Below, piece by piece: positions 8,174-14,277 of a DNA stretch of 64,000 nt; position 1 is the first letter of the stretch; every line of letters starts with the position of its first letter. This DNA comes from Microbacterium sp. SLBN-154 (GTDB lineage: Bacteria; Actinomycetota; Actinomycetes; Actinomycetales; Microbacteriaceae): positions 3,100,001 to 3,164,000 of the forward strand of contig NZ_VFNL01000001.1 in the NCBI RefSeq assembly GCF_006715565.1, given 5' to 3'. Both the position numbers and the translations under genes were made by a program. Below the pieces are notes generated by a model. The model worked only from the letters and a program-made list of their open reading frames with translations. It did no database searches and had not been told where the DNA came from.

Positions 8174-9340
8174 CTATCGGTGCCCCGCCACGAGGCGCCG
8201 GATCGCCTCGCGGTCGGGCTTTCCCGAGGGCAGGGCCGCCATCTCGTCGACGAGGATCAAGCGGGAGGGGCGGGCGTGGGCGCCGATCTCGGCGGCCACG
8301 GCCGCCCGGGCCTCGGCGAGCTGGGTGGCTTCGCTGCGGCGGAGCGCCTCTCCGCGGGCGGCGACGATCACCGAGGCCTCGCCCCAGCGGTCATCCGCCA
8401 CCCCCACCACGACGGCGGAGTGCAGTCCCGGCACCGACCGCACCACGCGCTCGACCCGGTCGAGGGAGACGTTGATGCCGCCCGAGACGATCACGTTGTC
8501 CAGGCGCCCCCGCACCCGCAGCACACCGTCGTCGATGAGACCCGCATCGCCGGTGCGGTACCACCGCGTACCGTCGCGAGCGGTGACGAAGGCCGCGTCG
8601 GTGCGCACCGGGTCGTGGAGGTATCCCTCGGCGAGGGTCGGACCCGAAAGCTGCACCTCCCCGTTCTCGATCCGCAGCCCCACGCCGTCGAGGGGGACGC
8701 CGTCGTACACGCAGCCGCCGCTCGTCTCGGTCGCGCCATAGGTGCGGACGATCCGCGCCCCGGCCTCTTCGGCGCGCTCGAGCACCGCTGCGGGCAGGGC
8801 CTGTCCGCCGATGAGGATCGCCTCGAAGGAACGGAGCGCTGTGCGCACCGCCGTGTCGTGCTCGGCGACGTCGAGGAGCCGGATCAACTGGGCGGGGACC
8901 AGGGAGGTGAAGGTCGGCACGCGATGCCCGTTCTCGCTCGAGACGAGCATGAGCGCCGCCGACGCGAACGCCTGCGGCTGGAACGGACCCGAGAGCAGGC
9001 CCGGCTGCCGGTCGGCGACGAGCGACCGGACGAGAACCTGGAGTCCCGCCACGTAGCTCGCGGGGAGGGCGAGGAGCCACGCCCCGTCGCCGATCCGCTC
9101 CGCGGTGGCGAGCGCACTGGCGGTGAGCGCCGATCGGCTGAGGACGACGCGCTTGGGGATCCCGGTCGACCCCGACGTCGTGACCACCACCGCGGTCCCC
9201 GCAGGGACCTCCTCGTCCGGCCCTGCCGCGTCGGCATCGGTCATGCCGAGGCCGAGCGCAGGACCGGCCCCGAGCACGGCGGCGCGCAGCGCCGGCAGGA
9301 TGTCGCGGGGGTCGTCGCCCTCGACCGGGTGGAGCTTCAC
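8174..9340 (-). CDS. menE: MenE, o-succinylbenzoate-CoA ligase
   Basis: 388 residues, short like other actinobacterial MenE. It is an acyl-adenylate-forming enzyme that activates o-succinylbenzoate with ATP and CoA. Motifs in order are the P-loop TTSGSTGIPKRVVLS (about residues 55-70), RTYGATETSGGCVYDG, WYRTGDAG, the hinge RGRLDNVIVSGGINV, and the C-terminal ALPSGKPDRE with the catalytic lysine. The frame stays open upstream into menB, but GTG at 9340, ten bases after the menB stop, begins the homologous part (VKLHPVEGDD). It is the third gene of the LLM-menB-menE unit. Confidence 0.88.
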   Translation of the reverse strand: MKLHPVEGDDPRDILPALRAAVLGAGPALGLGMTDADAAGPDEEVPAGTAVVVTTSGSTGIPKRVVLSRSALTASALATAERIGDGAWLLALPASYVAGLQVLVRSLVADRQPGLLSGPFQPQAFASAALMLVSSENGHRVPTFTSLVPAQLIRLLDVAEHDTAVRTALRSFEAILIGGQALPAAVLERAEEAGARIVRTYGATETSGGCVYDGVPLDGVGLRIENGEVQLSGPTLAEGYLHDPVRTDAAFVTARDGTRWYRTGDAGLIDDGVLRVRGRLDNVIVSGGINVSLDRVERVVRSVPGLHSAVVVGVADDRWGEASVIVAARGEALRRSEATQLAEARAAVAAEIGAHARPSRLILVDEMAALPSGKPDREAIRRLVAGHR

Positions 9341-9350
9341 GCCGGACCCG

Positions 9351-10274
9351 TCAGTAGTGCCAGGGGTAGGGCGACCAGTCGGGGTCGCGCTTCTGCAGGA
9401 ACGCGTCGCGGCCCTCGACCGCCTCATCGGTGCCGTAGGCGAGGCGCGTCGCCTCGCCGGCGAACAGCTGCTGGCCGGCGATGCCGTCGTCGACGGCGTT
9501 GAAGGCGAACTTCAGCATGCGGATCGCGGTCGGAGACTTCGTGAGGATCACCCGGGCCATCGACAGCGCTTCGCGCTCGAGATCGGCGTGGTCGACCACA
9601 CGGTTGACCGCCCCCATCTCGTAGGCCCGCTCGGCGGAGTACTCCTCGGCGAGGAAGAACACCTCCCGGGCGAACTTCTGCCCGATCTGACGGGCGAAGA
9701 ACGCCGAGCCGTACCCGGCATCGAACGAACCCACGTCGGCGTCGGTCTGTTTGAAGCGGCCGTGCTCACGGCTGGCGATCGTGAGATCGCACACCACGTG
9801 CAGCGAGTGCCCTCCGCCCGCCGCCCATCCCGGCACCACCGCGATGACCACCTTCGGCATGAACCGGATGAGACGCTGCACCTCGAGGATGTGCAGTCTC
9901 CCGAGTGCCGCGCGCGCGTCGCCGGACTCATCGCCGGCGTCATCCGTCCCGTCGTACTGGTATCCGGTGCGCCCGCGGATGCGCTGGTCGCCGCCCGAGC
10001 AGAACGCCCAGCCGCCGTCCTTGGGGCTCGGGCCGTTGCCGGTGAGCAGCACCACCCCGATGCGCGGATCCTGCCGGGCGATGTCGAGCGCCTCGTAGAG
10101 CTCGTCGACCGTACGCGGACGGAAGGCGTTGCGCACCTCGGGACGGTCGAACGCGATGCGCGCGATCCGCCCGTCGGTGGAGACGTGGGCGGTGATGTCG
10201 GTGTACCGCTCCGCGCCGGGGGCTGCGACCCACTCGGCCGGATCGAAGAGGTCGGAGACCGGTTCGGCGCTCAC
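9351..10274 (-). CDS. menB: MenB, 1,4-dihydroxy-2-naphthoyl-CoA synthase
   Basis: 307 residues. This crotonase-fold enzyme closes the second ring of the naphthoquinone from o-succinylbenzoyl-CoA. The crotonase signatures are IAFDRPEVRNAFRPRT at the N-terminus, an oxyanion-hole region WAFCSGGDQRIRGRTGYQY, WAAGGGHSLHVVCDLTIAS, and DADVGSFDAGYGSAFFARQIG. The C-terminus ends YPWHY as in other MenB proteins. The GTG start at 10274 overlaps the stop of the upstream LLM oxidoreductase as GTGA, indicating translational coupling. Confidence 0.93.
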   Translation of the reverse strand: MSAEPVSDLFDPAEWVAAPGAERYTDITAHVSTDGRIARIAFDRPEVRNAFRPRTVDELYEALDIARQDPRIGVVLLTGNGPSPKDGGWAFCSGGDQRIRGRTGYQYDGTDDAGDESGDARAALGRLHILEVQRLIRFMPKVVIAVVPGWAAGGGHSLHVVCDLTIASREHGRFKQTDADVGSFDAGYGSAFFARQIGQKFAREVFFLAEEYSAERAYEMGAVNRVVDHADLEREALSMARVILTKSPTAIRMLKFAFNAVDDGIAGQQLFAGEATRLAYGTDEAVEGRDAFLQKRDPDWSPYPWHY

Positions 10275-11068
10275 ACCGCGCTCCCGGCGCCGTTCTTGCC
10301 GTCGCGCCAGCGCAGCCACCCGGCGATCACGTCGTAGTCCGCCTCGGAGGGTGCCCACCCGAGGGTGAACAGCCGGACGCCGGCGTCGAAGAGCGCGTCG
10401 GCGTCGGACTGGTCACGGCGCTGCAAGTCGTTCGAGACGACGAGGTCGGTGACATCGGTCCCCTCCTTCTCAGCCCAGGTGTCGATGACGCCGAGCTTGT
10501 GGCCGAGCTCGTCGGGGGTGACGAAGCTGTGCCAGATGTGCGCGTGGCGGGCGACCAGGCGCAGGGTCTTCTGCTCGCCCTTGCCGCCGATCATGATCGG
10601 GATGTCGCGGGTGGGTGCGGGGTTGAGCGTGCTCCACCGCGCGACCACGCGGTCGAGTCCCTCGGCGAGATCGTTCAGGCGCGACCCGGCGGTGCCGAAC
10701 TCGTAGCCGTACTCGGTGTAGTCGCGCTCGAACCAGCCCGAGCCCGTGCCGAAGATGAAGCGTCCGCCGCTGATGTGGTCGAGGGTACGGGCCATGTCGG
10801 CCTGCAGGTCGGCGTTGCGGTAGCTGTTGCAGTTCACCAGCGAGCCGAACTCGACCCGTTCGGTCAGCTCGGCCCAGGCGCCGAGCATGGTCCACGACTC
10901 GAAGTGCAGGCCGTCGGGGTCGCCGAACAGGGGGAAGAAGTGGTCCCAGTTGAACAGGATGTCCACGCCCATCTCCTCCAGCCGGAGGACCGCGTCGCGG
11001 ATCTGCGCGTAGGTGGCGTGCTGGGGCTGGATCTGCACGCCGAGGCGCACGGGGGTATCGAGAAGCAT
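10271..11068 (-). CDS. LLM class F420/FMN-dependent oxidoreductase
   Basis: 265 residues, a short luciferase-like oxidoreductase. Visible marks are VRLGVQIQPQ at the N-terminus, MGVDILFNWDHFFP, the barrel segment ISGGRFIFGTGSGWFERDYTEYGYEFG, and PIMIGGKGEQKTLRLVARHAH. The combination resembles F420-dependent oxidoreductases of actinobacteria, but the cofactor is not proven. It is the promoter-proximal gene of a unit with menB and menE, coupled to menB by a GTGA overlap. This raises the possibility of a role near quinone metabolism, which is inference only. Confidence 0.82.
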   Translation of the reverse strand: MLLDTPVRLGVQIQPQHATYAQIRDAVLRLEEMGVDILFNWDHFFPLFGDPDGLHFESWTMLGAWAELTERVEFGSLVNCNSYRNADLQADMARTLDHISGGRFIFGTGSGWFERDYTEYGYEFGTAGSRLNDLAEGLDRVVARWSTLNPAPTRDIPIMIGGKGEQKTLRLVARHAHIWHSFVTPDELGHKLGVIDTWAEKEGTDVTDLVVSNDLQRRDQSDADALFDAGVRLFTLGWAPSEADYDVIAGWLRWRDGKNGAGSAV

Positions 11069-11074
11069 GTCGCC

Positions 11075-11080
11075 AGCCTA
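11075..11080 (-). promoter_or_regulatory. -10 element of the LLM-menB-menE unit (leaderless)
   Basis: TAGGCT on the minus strand, six bases before the ATG at 11068. Confidence 0.55.
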
Positions 11081-11120
11081 GAACGCGGGGCATGGCGCCG
11101 GATCGCGGACCGAGGTCGGG

Positions 11121-12095
11121 TCAGCGCCCGAGCATCGCGCCGCCCCGCCCTCGGCGCGCCTTGAGAAAGGCGTCGACGGTGTCCCACGCCGCGATGGCGA
11201 CGATCCCGAAGCCGAAGATCACCGCGAGGATGCCGGCGACGTCATCGCCGCCCTCGCCGATGACCGTCGGGAAGAACTCGGCGTTCAGCAGCCGTCCCTG
11301 TGTGAGGAGCCACACTGCCGCGGCGACGAACGCTGCGTTGAGCACGAGGTTCGCCACGGCGAGCGCCGGCGTCCACCGCCCGACGAGGTAGACAACGATC
11401 GTGAGAACGGCCTCGGCCACGGCGAGGATCACGAGGCCGGCGAACCAGGTCGGCCAGAGTCCGGGGTCGAAGAACGACAGCCCGCGCTCGGACGGGACGA
11501 ATCCGATGGCGAGGTCCCACAGCACCAGCCCCACCCCCAGCACGAGGAAGACCAGCTGCCCCACCATGTCGCCGAATCCGGCGCCGCGCGGGCGCGCCTC
11601 GGGGAGCCGGTCGAGCGACCACTCCCCGAGACCCATGTCGGCGCGACGCTGGACGGTGCGCTCCACGATCGCGAAGACGAGCACGGTCCAGAACCCGAGA
11701 TTGACCGTCACCTGGATCAGCGTCACGACGACCGAGCCGACCAGCTCACCGAAGCTCGCTCCGCTCAGGGTCTGGGCGAGGGCCACGCCGAAGGCGGCGC
11801 ACGGCAGCACGATCGCCAGCAGCAGCTTCAGCAGACGCCACCAGTCGAGGAAGTAGCGCGGGCCGATCAGCTGCAGCGGCCGATCGGTGTACTGGGCGGC
11901 GAGTACCTCTGGGTCGCCGAGAGAGAGTAGCACTGCCCGCTCGGCGGCAGCGGGGTCCTCGCCGCCGGCGATGCGGGCGTCGATCTGGTCGTCGATGGAT
12001 CCGCGCAGCTCTGCGGCGAGATCGGGGCGCTGCGCCTCGGGCACCGTGCGCATCGCGGCGTCGATGTAGCGGTCGGTCAAGGTGGTGGTGGTCAT
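11121..12095 (-). CDS. HAAS/permease-prefix-type multi-pass membrane protein
   Basis: 324 residues. The N-terminal ~65 residues form a soluble helical module (TDRYIDAAMRTVPEAQRPDL, then a stretch rich in Asp/Glu/Ala) of the kind that precedes membrane domains in proteins paired with PadR regulators. Six to seven membrane segments follow from about residue 85 to 310. It lies 9 bp downstream of a padR-family gene on the same strand, the usual arrangement for this pair. The start has a modest GAGG ribosome-binding site. The function of such membrane partners is generally unknown. Confidence 0.65.
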   Translation of the reverse strand: MTTTTLTDRYIDAAMRTVPEAQRPDLAAELRGSIDDQIDARIAGGEDPAAAERAVLLSLGDPEVLAAQYTDRPLQLIGPRYFLDWWRLLKLLLAIVLPCAAFGVALAQTLSGASFGELVGSVVVTLIQVTVNLGFWTVLVFAIVERTVQRRADMGLGEWSLDRLPEARPRGAGFGDMVGQLVFLVLGVGLVLWDLAIGFVPSERGLSFFDPGLWPTWFAGLVILAVAEAVLTIVVYLVGRWTPALAVANLVLNAAFVAAAVWLLTQGRLLNAEFFPTVIGEGGDDVAGILAVIFGFGIVAIAAWDTVDAFLKARRGRGGAMLGR

Positions 12096-12104
12096 GGCGT
12101 GTCC

Positions 12105-12446
12105 TCAGGAGGCGGATGAAGCGGGCAGGTCGGCGATCGCGCGGGCGAGCGCGTCGAAGTCGGCGCCGAGGGCGGCGGCGAGCCGCACCCCTTCGACGCT
12201 CGTGCGGTAGAACTTGCGCGGACGTGCCTCGTCGGTGTTCCACTCGCTGGTCAGGTGCCCCTGCTTCTCGAGGCGGCGGAGCAGGGGATAGAGCGTGTTG
12301 GCGTCGACGTCGAAGCCGCGCGACTGCAGCTCCTCCAGCAGGCCGTAGCCGTACCCGGGGTCCTGCAGCAACCGCAGGCACGCCAGCACGACGGTTCCGC
12401 GACGGAGCTCCTGCAGGTGGGTGTCGAGGGCTTCGGTCTCGCTCAT
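12105..12446 (-). CDS. PadR family transcriptional regulator
   Basis: 113 residues, a typical short PadR protein with a winged helix-turn-helix. Seen are LRRGTVVLACLRLLQ, GYGYGLLEELQSRGFDVDANTLYPLLRRLEKQGHL (DNA-recognition region) and RPRKFYRTSVEG (wing). The C-terminal dimerisation part is short (subfamily 2-like). It probably represses itself and the downstream membrane protein gene. Its own -10 hexamer is embedded in a dyad (12451-12466), which supports autorepression. Confidence 0.9.
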   Translation of the reverse strand: MSETEALDTHLQELRRGTVVLACLRLLQDPGYGYGLLEELQSRGFDVDANTLYPLLRRLEKQGHLTSEWNTDEARPRKFYRTSVEGVRLAAALGADFDALARAIADLPASSAS

Positions 12447-12450
12447 GGCT

Positions 12451-12473
12451 CACACTGTACTGTGTGTCACACA
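12451..12473. promoter_or_regulatory. PadR operator/promoter region
   Basis: Two overlapping dyads lie here: CACAC-6-GTGTG (12451-12466) and TGTGTG-T-CACACA (12461-12473). The minus-strand hexamer TACAGT (12454-12459) sits seven bases before the padR ATG and inside the first dyad, so a bound regulator would block the promoter. menC is read the other way 53 bp further on. Confidence 0.5.
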
Positions 12474-12525
12474 CTATCGTCAATGACACGATGATGGATG
12501 CCGCGGCACCGGCCACAATGGGCGG

Positions 12526-13506
12526 ATGACACTCCCCCGGCTCGACGATGTCCTGGATCGACTGCACGTCGTGTCCCTGCCGCTGTTCACGCGCTTCCGC
12601 GGTCTCGACAGCCGCGAACTGGCCCTGATCGAGGGTCCCGAGGGGTGGACGGAGTTCTCTCCCTTCGTGGAGTACGACGATCGCGAGTCGAGCACGTGGC
12701 TCGCCGCGGCGCTGGAGTACGGCTGGTCGCCCACTCCCCCGGCACAGCGCGACCTCATCCCGGTGAACGCGACCGTGCCGGCCGTGCCCGCGGCATCCGT
12801 CCCCGAGGTCCTCACGCGATTCGCCGGCTGCCGCACCGCGAAGGTGAAGGTCGCCGACCCGGGCCAGCGTCTCGTCGACGACGTCGCCCGCGTGGCGGCC
12901 GTGCGCGAGGCGATGGGACCGGAGGGGCGCATCAGGATCGACGCGAACGGCGCCTGGAACATCGACGAGGCCGAGCATGCCGTCCGGGCCATGGAGCATT
13001 ACGACCTCGAATACGTCGAGCAGCCCTGCGCGAGCATCGACGAGCTCGCCGAGCTCCGGCGCCGCATCTCGCGTCTGGACATCCCCGTGGCCGCCGACGA
13101 GAGCGTGCGCAAGGCCGACGACCCGCTGGCCGTCGCCCGCGCCGAGGCCGCGGACCTCCTCGTCATCAAGGCCCAGCCGCTCGGCGGGGTGTCACGCGCG
13201 CTGCGCATCGTCGCCGAGGCGGGGCTTCCCGTCGTCGTCTCCAGCGCGCTGGACTCGGCGGTCGGCCTGTCGATGGGGGCCGCCCTCGCCGCGGCGCTTC
13301 CCGACCTGCCCTACGACTGCGGCCTGGGCACCGGCGCCCTGTTCGCCGAAGACGTCTCGGACTACGTCGCCCAGGACGGAGCCCTGCGCGTGGTCCGGCC
13401 GGTTCCCGACCCCGACGTCTTGGAGCGCCGCGCCGTCGACGCCGCCCGCCGGCAGTGGTGGGCGGAGCGTGTCGCGCGGTGCCACGCCCTCCTCGCGACG
13501 ACCTGA
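12526..13506 (+). CDS. menC: MenC, o-succinylbenzoate synthase
   Basis: 326 residues, normal for MenC. This enolase-superfamily enzyme dehydrates SHCHC to o-succinylbenzoate. The catalytic pattern is visible: KVKV (acid/base Lys pair), IDANGAWN (first metal Asp), YVEQPC (metal Glu), ADESVR (metal Asp) and VIKAQPLGG (second catalytic Lys). It sits apart from the other men genes, divergent from padR. A weak CACAAT hexamer is six bases before the ATG, so it may also be leaderless. It is convergent with the TetR gene downstream. Confidence 0.92.
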   Translation: MTLPRLDDVLDRLHVVSLPLFTRFRGLDSRELALIEGPEGWTEFSPFVEYDDRESSTWLAAALEYGWSPTPPAQRDLIPVNATVPAVPAASVPEVLTRFAGCRTAKVKVADPGQRLVDDVARVAAVREAMGPEGRIRIDANGAWNIDEAEHAVRAMEHYDLEYVEQPCASIDELAELRRRISRLDIPVAADESVRKADDPLAVARAEAADLLVIKAQPLGGVSRALRIVAEAGLPVVVSSALDSAVGLSMGAALAAALPDLPYDCGLGTGALFAEDVSDYVAQDGALRVVRPVPDPDVLERRAVDAARRQWWAERVARCHALLATT

Positions 13507-13523
13507 CGCGCGCCTCGTCGGGC

Positions 13524-14156
13524 TCAGTCGTCGACGAGCACCAGGTGCGCGATCTGCGCGACCTCGGCGCGGCAACGCTTCTCGCGTTCGTCGTCGTCGA
13601 GACCGGCCATCACCGCGCGGACGAGCGTGGACTCCCACGACGAGATGAACAGCCGGGCCGCATCGGCAGCCGGCACACGGAAGCGCACCCTCGTGGAGCG
13701 TCCGATGTCGTCGATGATGCGCGCGACGCTCGCGTGCATCTCGTCCTGCTGACGGAGGTATCCGTCGGCGAAACGAGGGTTGCGGAGGGCGTGCATGCGG
13801 ATCTCGCTCATGAGGAGCACGCCCAGCCGGTCTTCGGCGGGCCCGTCCAGCACCCGCTGCACCACCGCCTGGATGGCATCGGTGGTCACCTCGAGGTGAC
13901 CACCGTCTTCGAGTTCGGCCACCCGCACCGCGACAGCGTCGACGCGCGCCTCCCAGACTCGGGCCGCGAGCTCCAGGAAGAGCTCCTCTTTGCTGTCGAA
14001 ATTGGAGTAGAACGCGCCGCGGGTGAACCCGGCTCGCTCGCACACCGCCTCGACCGATGCGGCGTCGAGGCCCGACTCTGCGAAGACCTCGGCGGCGGCA
14101 TCGAGCAGGCGCTGGCGCGTGGCATCGCGACGGCGTGCAGGGGTGGTGCTCGTCAT
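13524..14156 (-). CDS. TetR family regulator of the MMPL-YhgE locus
   Basis: 210 residues. The N-terminal helix-turn-helix is ATRQRLLDAAAEVFAESGLDAASVEAVCERAG followed by FTRGAFYSNFDSKEELFLEL, typical of TetR/AcrR repressors; the C-terminal ligand domain is not assignable. The start at 14156 is preferred over 14177 because GGAGGG lies just upstream of it. It is divergent from the MMPL gene, with two palindromic boxes between them (14216-14247). It is therefore likely to repress the export genes and itself until a ligand binds. Confidence 0.88.
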   Translation of the reverse strand: MTSTTPARRRDATRQRLLDAAAEVFAESGLDAASVEAVCERAGFTRGAFYSNFDSKEELFLELAARVWEARVDAVAVRVAELEDGGHLEVTTDAIQAVVQRVLDGPAEDRLGVLLMSEIRMHALRNPRFADGYLRQQDEMHASVARIIDDIGRSTRVRFRVPAADAARLFISSWESTLVRAVMAGLDDDEREKRCRAEVAQIAHLVLVDD

Positions 14157-14215
14157 CGGCCCTCCTTCGACTTTCACGGGAACTCCCCAGACTGGCGGTC
14201 CGGGCGCGCTTTACG

Positions 14216-14247
14216 ATACACCTGTGTATTGGATACAGCGCTGTATC
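14216..14247. promoter_or_regulatory. Double palindromic operator between tetR and MMPL gene
   Basis: Box 1 is ATACAC-CT-GTGTAT (14216-14229). Box 2 is the perfect 16-bp palindrome GATACAGCGCTGTATC (14232-14247). Both share the half-site ATACA(C/G), and their centres are 17 bp apart, placing the dimers on nearby faces of the helix. The boxes cover the likely promoter of the MMPL gene (ribosome-binding site CAGGAGG at 14266-14272). Confidence 0.65.
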
Positions 14248-14277
14248 GATATCTGATCCCCGTTTCCAGGAGGCGCC

